From contig UQLW01000008.1 of the NCBI GenBank assembly GCA_900542005.1, positions 18,339 to 82,338 on the forward strand: a DNA stretch of 64,000 nucleotides, given 5' to 3'. The notes beneath the pieces are model-generated. The model saw only the letters and a program-made list of their open reading frames with translations, made no database searches and was not told where the DNA came from. This document shows, in pieces, positions 1 to 8,172 of the stretch. A program made the position numbers and the translations under genes. Source of the DNA: an uncultured Eubacteriales bacterium. Its GTDB lineage: Bacteria; Bacillota; Clostridia; Christensenellales; UMGS416. Numbering within the stretch: the stretch's first letter is position 1; every line of letters starts with the position of its first letter.

Positions 1-18
1 AGGGGTTTTGGCGCGGGG

Positions 19-573
19 CTAGGGATGGCGCAGCACGACGAGAGGAAAGCCGTGCTGCACGGCATACTCATAGGGCGATGTCTTTTCGTAACAATAGACT
101 GTGGGGATCCGGGCGCGGTGAAAGGCGCCGGCAGGCAGCTGGCATTCGCCCATGAACCAGACGCGCTCCAGCGCGGCGCATTGGGCAAAGGCGCCGGAAG
201 GGACGCGATAGCCATCGGGGATGACCAGCTCCTGCAGCTGACGAAGCTCCAGGGGCGCTTCCAGACGGGATTCGCCCTCTGGAAGGACAAGACGAAGGAT
301 GCCGGCGTGGGCTGCGGCCTGAAGCGCTTGCATGGCGCTCAGCGGGGGAAGGGCGTCGCTCTGGCGCACCGCGCCGCGGGCGGGCAGTATGTGCCCGTGA
401 TAGCTGATGGTCCCTTCATAGAGCGCGGGAAAGGGATCGCCGGTAAACGCAGCGCGCAGGGAACCGCATTGCCCCCAGAAGGAGGCGGTATTGGCGTCAT
501 TGCCAACCACGCGATAGACCTGGCGCGGGGGCAGCTGGTCCAGCAGGGCTGCCAGCCTGGGGTCATGGGCCAT
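19..573 (-). CDS. Small protein with leucine-rich-repeat-like C-terminal half
   Basis: A 184-residue protein of unknown function. The start is set at 573 because AGGAGG lies just upstream; an in-frame TTG at 591 would place that binding site inside the coding sequence. No signal peptide or membrane segment is visible. The C-terminal half reads like two BspA-type (LRR_5) repeats: a strand ending in LVIPDG, then GAFAQCAALERVWF and GAFHRA, and a terminal YEYAVQHGFPLVVL. In that family such repeats build a curved protein-binding surface. The N-terminal half (about 80 residues) matches nothing I recognise. It is transcribed away from the topoisomerase genes. Repeat assignment is from pattern only. 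Confidence 0.6.
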   Translation of the reverse strand: MAHDPRLAALLDQLPPRQVYRVVGNDANTASFWGQCGSLRAAFTGDPFPALYEGTISYHGHILPARGAVRQSDALPPLSAMQALQAAAHAGILRLVLPEGESRLEAPLELRQLQELVIPDGYRVPSGAFAQCAALERVWFMGECQLPAGAFHRARIPTVYCYEKTSPYEYAVQHGFPLVVLRHP

Positions 574-696
574 AGAATCCCTCCTTTCCAAATCGGGAAA
601 ACGAACAGGATAATCGCGGGCCTGCCACGGCAGGCCCGGCCTACTGGTAGCTATGTGTACTGTAGCATGACGCCGCGCCCCCGGTCAAGCGGGGTT

Positions 697-726
697 TTGA
701 CTTTGGCAGCGCCTCTATGCTATAAT
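697..726 (+). promoter_or_regulatory. Sigma-A promoter for the topoisomerase pair
   Basis: TTGACT at 697-702 and a perfect TATAAT at 721-726, spaced 18 bases, about 70 bases upstream of the parE start. Confidence 0.75.
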
Positions 727-796
727 AGCTAGGTTTTGATTGAAAATACTGGCAAAAAGAGCCTCTAGGAAGGGGGCGGGCCGCAGGAGGGATACC

Positions 797-2752
797 ATGG
801 GAAACGAATATCAGGCCAGCGATATCCAGGTGCTGGAGGGGCTCAACGCCGTGCGGGTAAGGCCGGGCATGTACATCGGCTCCACAGGCAGCCGCGGCCT
901 GCATCATATGCTCTGGGAAATTGTCGACAACGCCATTGACGAGGCCATGGGCGGCTATGCGGATCTTGTGACGGTCACGCTCAACCAGGACGGCTCGGCC
1001 ACGGTGACCGACAACGGCCGCGGCGTGCCCACCGATATTCACCCCACCATGAAGGTTTCAGGCGTAGAGGTCGTCTATACGCAGCTGCATGCCGGCGGCA
1101 AATTTGGCGGTAAGAGCTATACCTATTCCGGCGGGCTGCATGGCGTGGGCGCTTCGGTGGTCAATGCGCTGTCAAGCTTCATGACGGTGGAGGTATACCG
1201 GGATGGCAGGGCCTATCGGATCGAATTTGAATCCAAGGCCAAGGGCAACAAAAAGGTAGCGCCCGGCGTCCCCAAGGGCCCGCTTCAGATGGTGGGCAAG
1301 AGCGCGGAAACCGGGACAAAGGTTACCTTTCAGCCGGATCCCGCGGTGTTTGATACGGTCAAATGGAACCGGGATACCATTGACCGCAGGCTGCGGGAGT
1401 TGGCCTACCTGAACCGGGGCCTGCGGGTGGAGTTCGCCGACCTGCGGGAGGCCGAAGCCTACCGGGCCGCCTATCACTTTGAAGGCGGGATTGCCGACTA
1501 CGTTCGTTACCTGAATGAGGATAAGACACCGCTGAGCCCCGCGGTGATGGAGCTTTCCGGCAGCCGGGATGACGTGACCCTGCAGTGCGCCATCCAGTTT
1601 ACCGACGGGTATACCGAGAGCCTGTTCTCCTATGTGAACAATATCCCCACCACCGAGGGCGGCACCCATGAGACGGGCTTTAAGACGGCCATGACCAAGG
1701 TGCTGAACGAATATGCCCGCAAGACCGGTACCCTCAAGGAGAAGGACAAGCCCCTTTCCGGCGAGGACTTCCGGGAGGGCATGACGGCGGTGCTGTGCCT
1801 GAAGATGACCAATGTGCAGTTCGACGGGCAGACCAAGACGCGCCTGGGCAACGTGGAAGCCCGAAAGGCGGTGGAGGCCATTGTGGGCGAGCAGCTGGGC
1901 GCGTACCTGGAGGATCCGGACCATGGGGAGCTGATCGGGAAAATCCTGGAAAAGGCGGTGAAAGCCGCGCGGGTGCGGGATGCGGCCCGCCGGGCCAGCG
2001 ACCTTGCCCGGGAGAAGAACGCGCTGGATGTAGCGCCGCTGGTGGGCAAGCTTTCCGCCTGCTCAGGGAAGAACGCCGAGGCCAACGAGCTTTTCATCGT
2101 GGAGGGCGATTCGGCCGGAGGCTCGGCCAAGCAGGGCCGCGACCGCCGCTTTCAGGCGATCCTGCCGCTGCGGGGCAAGCCGCTGAACGCCGAGAAGAAG
2201 CGGCTGGACGCCGTTCTGGCCAACGAGGAGTTCCGCACCATCATCGCCGCGCTGGGCTGCGGCATCGACGAGCACTTCACGGTGGATACCCTTAAATACC
2301 ATAAGGTCATCATTCTGTCGGACGCCGACCAGGATGGCGCCCATATCCGGGCCATCCTGCTGACCTTTTTCTTCCGGTATATGAAGGATCTGGTGACCCA
2401 GGGCCATGTGTACATCGGGCAGCCGCCCCTGTATAAGGTCGCCCAGGGAAGCAAGGTGACCTATTGCTACGATGACAAGGAGCTGGCCCGGGTAACCCAG
2501 GGGCTGAGCCGGGGCTATACGCTGCAGCGCTATAAGGGGTTAGGCGAGATGAACCCGGAGCAGCTATGGGAAACCACCATGAATCCGGACGGGCGCAAGC
2601 TTGTGCAGGTGACCATCGAGGATGCGGCCGAGGCCGACCGGCTCATCACCCTGCTCATGGGGGACAAGGTGGAGCCCCGGCGGGTCTATATCGCGGAGCA
2701 TGCCGACTTTAACCGGCAGGACGACTTTGAGAAGATGGGAGGAGGACGGTAA
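797..2752 (+). CDS. parE: Type IIA DNA topoisomerase subunit B (probable topoisomerase IV ParE)
   Basis: ATPase subunit of a cytoplasmic type IIA topoisomerase that drives strand passage. The start at 797 follows GGAGGGATACC; an upstream in-frame start lacks such a site. The 651-residue protein has the GHKL ATPase signatures EIVDNAIDEAMGG, DNGRGVP and GGLHGVGASVVNALS in the first 130 residues, the transducer domain, then TOPRIM motifs EGDSAGGSA and DADQDGAHI and the C-terminal RYKGLGEMNPEQLW. Length suits both GyrB and ParE of Gram-positives. Its stop is immediately followed by the A-subunit start, so the two are co-translated. The ParE assignment rests on the partner lacking a GyrA box in blade 1; gyrB remains possible. 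Confidence 0.9.
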   Translation: MGNEYQASDIQVLEGLNAVRVRPGMYIGSTGSRGLHHMLWEIVDNAIDEAMGGYADLVTVTLNQDGSATVTDNGRGVPTDIHPTMKVSGVEVVYTQLHAGGKFGGKSYTYSGGLHGVGASVVNALSSFMTVEVYRDGRAYRIEFESKAKGNKKVAPGVPKGPLQMVGKSAETGTKVTFQPDPAVFDTVKWNRDTIDRRLRELAYLNRGLRVEFADLREAEAYRAAYHFEGGIADYVRYLNEDKTPLSPAVMELSGSRDDVTLQCAIQFTDGYTESLFSYVNNIPTTEGGTHETGFKTAMTKVLNEYARKTGTLKEKDKPLSGEDFREGMTAVLCLKMTNVQFDGQTKTRLGNVEARKAVEAIVGEQLGAYLEDPDHGELIGKILEKAVKAARVRDAARRASDLAREKNALDVAPLVGKLSACSGKNAEANELFIVEGDSAGGSAKQGRDRRFQAILPLRGKPLNAEKKRLDAVLANEEFRTIIAALGCGIDEHFTVDTLKYHKVIILSDADQDGAHIRAILLTFFFRYMKDLVTQGHVYIGQPPLYKVAQGSKVTYCYDDKELARVTQGLSRGYTLQRYKGLGEMNPEQLWETTMNPDGRKLVQVTIEDAAEADRLITLLMGDKVEPRRVYIAEHADFNRQDDFEKMGGGR

Positions 2753-5218
2753 ATGCCCAGAAAAAAGACCGCGGGCCAGCAGCCGCCGGCCAAGCCGGAG
2801 ATCATCGTGCAGCAGCCCATGGAGGAGGTCATGCGCGATTCCATGATCCCCTATGCGGAATACGTCATCATGGACCGGGCGCTGCCCCGGGTGGAGGATG
2901 GACTCAAGCCCGTGCAGCGGCGTATTCTATATACCATGATGGAGCTGGGCAACACGCCGGATAAACCCCATAAGAAATCGGCCCGCGTGGCCGGCGACGC
3001 CATGGGTAAGTATCATCCCCATGGCGATTCCTCCATCTATGACGCCATGGTCCGCATGGCCCAGGACTTCGTGATGCGCGCGCCTCTGGTGGACGGCCAT
3101 GGCAACTTCGGCTCCATCGACGGGGATTCGGCGGCCGCCATGCGCTATACCGAGGTGCGTATGGCGCCCCTGGCGCTGGAGCTGCTGCGGGATATCGACA
3201 AGGAGACCGTCCCCTTCAGCCTGAACTTTGACGACACGCTCAAGGAACCGGATATCCTGCCCGGCCGATTCCCCAACCTGCTGGTCAACGGCGCCATGGG
3301 CATTGCCGTGGGGCTGGCTACCTCCATCCCGCCGCACAACCTGGGGGAGACGGTGCGGGCGGTCATTGCGCAGATGGACAAGCCCGATATCACCACACGG
3401 GAGCTGATGCAGTACCTCCCGGCCCCCGATTTCCCCACCGGCGGCATCATTGTCAATCCCGGGGACCTGGAGGCGGCCTATGAGACGGGAAGGGGCCGCA
3501 TTGCCGTGCGCTCCCGCTGCGAGATTGAGGAGCTCGCCGGCGGCCGCAGCCAGATTGTGATCCACGAGATCCCCTATCAGGTCAACAAGGCGGCCATGCT
3601 GGAGAAGATCCAGCGCCTTTCCCAGGAGCGCAAGGACGCGCTGGGCGGCATTGGGGATATCCGGGATGAATCGGACCGCAACGGCCTGCGGGCGGTGATC
3701 GAGCTGAAAAAGGGCGCCGACGCGCAGAAGATCCTGCAGTATCTCTATAAATACTCGGACCTGCAGGTGAACTTCGGCGTGAACATGGTGGCCATTGCCG
3801 ATGGCAAGCCCCGCCAGCTGCCTCTGAAGGAGATCAACCGGTACTATATTGCCCACCAGGAGAAGGTAGTAACCCTGCGCACCCGCTATGACCTGGAGCG
3901 GGCCGAGGAGCGGGAGCATATCCTGGAGGGGCTCTACATCGCCATCCAGAATATCGACGAGGTGATTGCCATTATCAAGGCATCCCCCTCCACCCGGGAG
4001 GCGCAGAAGGCCCTGATGAAGCGCTTTGACCTGACCAGCGTGCAGGCGCAGGCCATCCTGGATATGCGCCTGGCCCGGCTTACGGCCCTGGAGGTGGATA
4101 AGATCGTGGCGGAGCTGGAGGCGGTCCGCAAGCAGATCACCCGCCTGAAGGCCATCCTTAAAAGCCATAAAAAGCTGATGGAGGTCATCAAGTCCGAGCT
4201 GACTGAGATTGCCAAGCGCTATGATACGCCCCGGCGGACGTCGATTGAGGATACGGCCGGCGAGGAGAGCTTTAACCCGGAGGACTATATTGTGGTGGAG
4301 GACGTGCGCGTGACGGTGACCCGGGCGGGCTATGTCAAGCGCATGGCGGAAAAGGCCTACCAGCGTTCCAACCACGAAACGGGGATGGAGGACCTGGCGG
4401 CTGACGACGGGCCGCTGTGCTGCCTGGAGGCTACCACCGCCCAGCGGCTGTATCTGTTCACCTCCGGCGGCGCCATGCTGCAGATCCCGGTCAGCGAGCT
4501 GCCCGAAGGCCGCTGGCGGGACAAGGGGACGGCCCTCTTTGCGCTGCATAATGGGTTTGCCAAGGGCGAGCGCGTGGTGGCGGCCTTTGTCTACGAGGCA
4601 TGGCCGGAAAAGGGCGAGCTGCTCTTTATCACCAAAGGCGGTATGGGCAAAAAGAGCGCGGCCGCCGATTACGTGACCCGGATGCGGAAGCTGACAGCCT
4701 GCGCTGTGAAGGATGGGGATGAGCTGGTCGCCGTTGAGTGGGTCCGGCGGGGCGCGGGCCTGGTGCTGCTCTCCCGCAAAGGCATGGCGCTGATGACGCG
4801 CCACAGCCAGATACCCGTCCAGGGAAGGGCAACCCGGGGCGTCAAAGCGATGGCGCTGGAGGGGGACGATGAGATCCTGCTGGCGACCCAGCTGGAGCCC
4901 GAGGGAGAGATCGCCCTGATTACCGACGCGGGCTACGGCAAGCGCCTGCCCTATATGGCCTTCTCCGCCCAGAACCGCGGCGGAAAGGGTATGCGGGCGG
5001 TAGCCTTCTATAAAAACGGCGCCAACGGACGGGCGCTGGCCTGCGCGCTGCCGGTGGCGCCCCACAGCCGCCTGCAGGTGGAGATGGCCAGCGGGGAAAA
5101 GGTGCTGCTGGCAGCCGGGGAGCTGCCGGCTGAAAAGCTGGAGGGCCGCGGCGCGCCGACCGGCATCATGGTGGTATTGGGCAACGAGATTGTGAACGGC
5201 TTTGCATGCCTGGACTAA
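2753..5218 (+). CDS. parC: Type IIA DNA topoisomerase subunit A (probable topoisomerase IV ParC)
   Basis: DNA cleavage and rejoining subunit, 821 residues. The start abuts the parE stop, with GGAGGACGGTAA as binding site. Visible motifs are EDGLKPVQRRILY (48-60), the quinolone-region helix HPHGDSSIYD (Ser93 and Asp97 match E. coli GyrA Ser83 and Asp87, both wild type), and AAMRYTE with catalytic Tyr132. A coiled-coil tower and a C-terminal beta-pinwheel follow. In blade 1, where GyrA has QRRGGKG, this protein reads YQRSNHETGMEDL, which is ParC-like. A box-like QNRGGKG does occur at 740-746 in a late blade. The A-subunit family is certain; ParC versus GyrA is about 70:30. Confidence 0.9.
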   Translation: MPRKKTAGQQPPAKPEIIVQQPMEEVMRDSMIPYAEYVIMDRALPRVEDGLKPVQRRILYTMMELGNTPDKPHKKSARVAGDAMGKYHPHGDSSIYDAMVRMAQDFVMRAPLVDGHGNFGSIDGDSAAAMRYTEVRMAPLALELLRDIDKETVPFSLNFDDTLKEPDILPGRFPNLLVNGAMGIAVGLATSIPPHNLGETVRAVIAQMDKPDITTRELMQYLPAPDFPTGGIIVNPGDLEAAYETGRGRIAVRSRCEIEELAGGRSQIVIHEIPYQVNKAAMLEKIQRLSQERKDALGGIGDIRDESDRNGLRAVIELKKGADAQKILQYLYKYSDLQVNFGVNMVAIADGKPRQLPLKEINRYYIAHQEKVVTLRTRYDLERAEEREHILEGLYIAIQNIDEVIAIIKASPSTREAQKALMKRFDLTSVQAQAILDMRLARLTALEVDKIVAELEAVRKQITRLKAILKSHKKLMEVIKSELTEIAKRYDTPRRTSIEDTAGEESFNPEDYIVVEDVRVTVTRAGYVKRMAEKAYQRSNHETGMEDLAADDGPLCCLEATTAQRLYLFTSGGAMLQIPVSELPEGRWRDKGTALFALHNGFAKGERVVAAFVYEAWPEKGELLFITKGGMGKKSAAADYVTRMRKLTACAVKDGDELVAVEWVRRGAGLVLLSRKGMALMTRHSQIPVQGRATRGVKAMALEGDDEILLATQLEPEGEIALITDAGYGKRLPYMAFSAQNRGGKGMRAVAFYKNGANGRALACALPVAPHSRLQVEMASGEKVLLAAGELPAEKLEGRGAPTGIMVVLGNEIVNGFACLD

Positions 5219-5259
5219 TACTGCATGGAATGACCCCGAGTATGGTGTATTTTATCAAA

Positions 5260-5286
5260 CCGTGGAGCTTTGCTCCGCGGTTTTTT
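5260..5286 (+). terminator. Rho-independent terminator after parC
   Basis: Nine-pair stem CCGTGGAGC / GCTCCGCGG (one G-T pair), three-base loop, then six T. Confidence 0.88.
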
Positions 5287-5315
5287 CCATGCGGGAGAGG
5301 TTATGGAGCATTTTG

Positions 5316-5343
5316 TTGGCGGGCTAAGGGAATTCCGTATGAT
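5316..5343 (+). promoter_or_regulatory. Possible promoter for ribulokinase
   Basis: TTGGCG (5316-5321), 16-base spacer, TATGAT (5338-5343), between the parC terminator and the kinase gene. The -35 is weak. No clear AraR-type operator was recognised in 5287-5433. Confidence 0.4.
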
Positions 5344-5433
5344 GCGAACATGTTCAAGGGGGCTAAAATGCGGTAAAATTAACAATTATAAGACACTGGC
5401 TATGCAGGATTTTGTACTGGAAGGAAGAAGGCA

Positions 5434-7110
5434 ATGGATCAAAAACAAGCGTATGCGGTGGGGATCGACTTTGGGACCCAGTCGGGCCGCGCCGTGCTGG
5501 TGGAGCTGGGGACCGCCCGGGAAATGGCGGCCAGCGTATGGGAATATCCCCACGGCGTGATGGACCGGACGCTGCCGGACGGGCAGCGGCTGGGGGCAGA
5601 CTGGGCGCTGCAGCACCCGGCGGACTATCTGCAGGTGCTGGAAAAGACGGTGCCCGAGGTAATCCGCCAGGGCGGTGTATCGCCGGAGCAGGTCATCGGG
5701 CTGGGGATCGACTTTACGGCCTGCACCATGCTTCCGGCCAAGGCTGACGGGCGCGCGCTGTGCCTGATGGAGGAATACGCGCACCGCCCCCACGCCTGGG
5801 TCAAGCTGTGGAAGCACCATGCGGCCCAGGGCCAGGCCAACCGCCTCAACGAAGTGGCCCGGGAGCGGGGGGAGGGCTTCCTTAAGCGATATGGCGGCAA
5901 GATTTCCTCGGAATGGATGACGCCCAAGGTCATGCAGATCCTGGAGGAGGATCCGGAGATCTATGATGCGGCCGATACCTTTGTGGAGGCGGCCGACTGG
6001 GTAGTCTGGCAGCTCACGGGCCGCCTGACCCGTAACGCCAGCATGGCCGGCTATAAAAACCTGTGGAGCAAGCGGGAGGGATACCCCAGCGCGGGCTTCT
6101 TCCGGGCGCTGGATCCCCGGCTGGAAGGCTATGTGGAGCAAAAGCTGGCCGGGCCGGTATTGCCGCAGGGCGCCAGGGCGGGCGGGCTCTGCCCGGGTAT
6201 GGCGCAGCGCATGGGGCTGATGCCGGGTACGGCCGTGGCCGTGGCGAACATTGACGCCCATGTGACGGTGCCCGCCGTGGGCATCACCGGCACCGGCGAT
6301 ATGCTGATGATTATGGGCACCTCGACCTGCCACATCCTCTGCGGGCAGGAGGAGATCCTGGTGCCGGGTATCTGCGGGGTGGTGGAGGACGCGGTGCTGC
6401 CGGGGCTGCTGGGATACGAGGCTGGGCAGAGCTGCGTGGGAGACCATTTCGAGTGGTTTGTCAAGAACGCGCTGCCGGAGGCCTATGCCATGCAGGCCCG
6501 GGAGGAAGGGATTTCCGTCCATACCCTGCTGGAGCGCAAGGCGGCCCAGCTGGCCGTGGGCGAAAACGGCCTGGTGGCCCTGGACTGGTGGAACGGGAAC
6601 CGCTCGGTGCTGGTGGACGTGGACCTGACGGGTATGATGCTGGGCATGACCCTGCAGACGAGGCCCGAAGAGGTATACCGCGCGCTGATTGAGGCCACAG
6701 CCTATGGTACGCGCAGGATTATCGAGGCCTTTGACGAGGCCGGCGTGCCCATTGAGCGGCTGTATGCCGCGGGCGGAATCGCCCAGAAAAACGCGCTGCT
6801 GATGCAGATTTACGCCGATGTGACGGGGAGGGAAATCCGCATCGGCCAATCCACCCAGGCCCCGGCTGTGGGCAGCGCCATGTTTGGCGCGGTAGCGGCC
6901 GGGGAGGCGGCCGGCGGATACGGCTCGATCGCCGAGGCCGCCCGGGCAATGGGACGGACCCGGGATACGGTATACCGCCCGGACGCCGGGCGTCAGGCTG
7001 CATACGATATGCTGTACGCTGAATACAAGCAGCTTCACGATTACTTTGGGCAGGGCGGGAACGATGTGATGAAGCGGCTTAAGCGGCTGCGGGAATCGGT
7101 TCTATCGTGA
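5434..7110 (+). CDS. araB: Ribulokinase (FGGY carbohydrate kinase)
   Basis: Phosphorylates L-ribulose to L-ribulose 5-phosphate in arabinose catabolism, in the cytoplasm. The 558-residue length is typical for AraB. The N-terminal phosphate loop GIDFGTQSGRA (10-20) and GIDFTACTMLP are characteristic, and the C-terminal FGGY lobe shows AAGGIAQKNALLMQIYADV with PAVGSAMFGA. GTSTCHILCG and the GYEAGQSCVGDHFEWF segment are typical of ribulokinase rather than xylulokinase. The binding site GGAAGAAGG precedes the ATG. No araA, araD or arabinose transporter lies in the window, so it appears to stand alone between a terminator and the export operon. Confidence 0.92.
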   Translation: MDQKQAYAVGIDFGTQSGRAVLVELGTAREMAASVWEYPHGVMDRTLPDGQRLGADWALQHPADYLQVLEKTVPEVIRQGGVSPEQVIGLGIDFTACTMLPAKADGRALCLMEEYAHRPHAWVKLWKHHAAQGQANRLNEVARERGEGFLKRYGGKISSEWMTPKVMQILEEDPEIYDAADTFVEAADWVVWQLTGRLTRNASMAGYKNLWSKREGYPSAGFFRALDPRLEGYVEQKLAGPVLPQGARAGGLCPGMAQRMGLMPGTAVAVANIDAHVTVPAVGITGTGDMLMIMGTSTCHILCGQEEILVPGICGVVEDAVLPGLLGYEAGQSCVGDHFEWFVKNALPEAYAMQAREEGISVHTLLERKAAQLAVGENGLVALDWWNGNRSVLVDVDLTGMMLGMTLQTRPEEVYRALIEATAYGTRRIIEAFDEAGVPIERLYAAGGIAQKNALLMQIYADVTGREIRIGQSTQAPAVGSAMFGAVAAGEAAGGYGSIAEAARAMGRTRDTVYRPDAGRQAAYDMLYAEYKQLHDYFGQGGNDVMKRLKRLRESVLS

Positions 7111-7143
7111 TAAAAGAAGCATAAAAAAGAGGAGGATGTAAAG

Positions 7144-8160
7144 ATGACAAAGGGATTCGCAAAGCGGGCGCTGACCTGGGGACTGGCTGGCGCTCTGACA
7201 TGTGCCATGGCGGGCTGCAGCTACCTGCTGCCGACAGAGGAAGAAACGCTGGCGCCTCCGCTGGTGGAAACCAAGGAGGTCGAATATGTGACGGTCCCCG
7301 TGACCCGCGGCAATGTGGTGGAGCAGAAAAAGGGCAACGGCGTATTCCGTTCCTCCAAAACGAGCGAGGTATTCTTTGAAGCCACCGACGGCCGGCTGGC
7401 CAAGATCCTTACCGCCTACGGCGCCGACGTGGAGGAGGGGGACGTGCTGCTGGAGCTGACGGCGGACGACCTGCAGTATCAGTATGAGACCGCCAAGATC
7501 CGCTACGAGATCCAGGAAGCCACGCTGAAGCGTACCTCCGGCAGCTATAACCGCAAAATGCAGCAGTACCAGGTGGACCTGGCGAAGCTGGAGCTGGACC
7601 ATCTGGAGAAAAAGCTGGCGAACACCCAGCTGAAGGCGCCCATCAGCGGCAAAATTACCTATCTAGCCGAGATGAAGGTGGGCGATACCCTGGAGCCCTA
7701 TAAGAGCTATGTCTCCATTTCCGATCCCAGCGAGGTGCTGCTGGTGGTGACCGGCGAAAGCTCCTACGATTTCATAAACGGCCGGGACGTGACGGTGAAG
7801 ATCAAGGATCAGGAGTTCAAGGGCAAGGTGGTGCAGAGCCCCTATGACGAGCCGGAAACCCTGGAGGAGAACACCGACGACCCCTATGCGGTCTTTGAGG
7901 TGTACGATCTGCCGGAGGAGCTGAAGACGCTGGGCCGCGAGGCGCAGGTCACGATGGTGGCCAACAGCCGGGAGGACGTGCTGACCATCCCCACCAACGT
8001 GCTTCGCGAATACAACGGCCGTAACTATGTGCAGGTGCTGCAGGACGGCGTGAAGGTGGAGAAGGACGTGGTGGTCGGCCTGAAGGGCACCATGGACAAC
8101 AGCACCGTGTATGAGATCGTATCCGGCCTGGAAGAGGGAGAGCAGGTTATCGTAAAATAG
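7144..8160 (+). CDS. Lipoprotein membrane-fusion/adaptor protein of an ABC export system (HlyD/MacA-like)
   Basis: Extracytoplasmic adaptor, 338 residues, lipid-anchored. The signal peptide ends in a lipobox AMAGC with Cys25. A barrel-sandwich (biotinyl-lipoyl-like) half follows, with EEGDVLLELTADDLQYQYETA, then a short helical hairpin (about 110-155) and the second half LKAPISGKITYLAEMKVGD. A C-terminal beta domain ends in ...VVGLKGT...YEIVSGLEEGEQVIVK, as in MacA-type proteins. A strong GAGGAGG site precedes the ATG. It is first in an operon with an FtsX-type permease and two ATPases, and probably couples substrate delivery to the permease's large external domains. The substrate is unknown. 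Confidence 0.85.
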   Translation: MTKGFAKRALTWGLAGALTCAMAGCSYLLPTEEETLAPPLVETKEVEYVTVPVTRGNVVEQKKGNGVFRSSKTSEVFFEATDGRLAKILTAYGADVEEGDVLLELTADDLQYQYETAKIRYEIQEATLKRTSGSYNRKMQQYQVDLAKLELDHLEKKLANTQLKAPISGKITYLAEMKVGDTLEPYKSYVSISDPSEVLLVVTGESSYDFINGRDVTVKIKDQEFKGKVVQSPYDEPETLEENTDDPYAVFEVYDLPEELKTLGREAQVTMVANSREDVLTIPTNVLREYNGRNYVQVLQDGVKVEKDVVVGLKGTMDNSTVYEIVSGLEEGEQVIVK

Positions 8161-8172
8161 GAGGGACAGCAA

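Noticed and set aside
618..637. GGGCCTGCC / GGCAGGCCC hairpin upstream of the parE promoter as a terminator
   Set aside because: Only a two-base loop and no T tract on either strand.
2927..5065. 712-codon open frame antisense to parC
   Set aside because: A shadow of a GC-rich gene; no ribosome binding site, and the peptide is His/Gly/Gln-rich with no domain. The same applies to long frames opposite htpG (23133-25349), fhs (26519-28042) and the GH78 gene (36139-37734).
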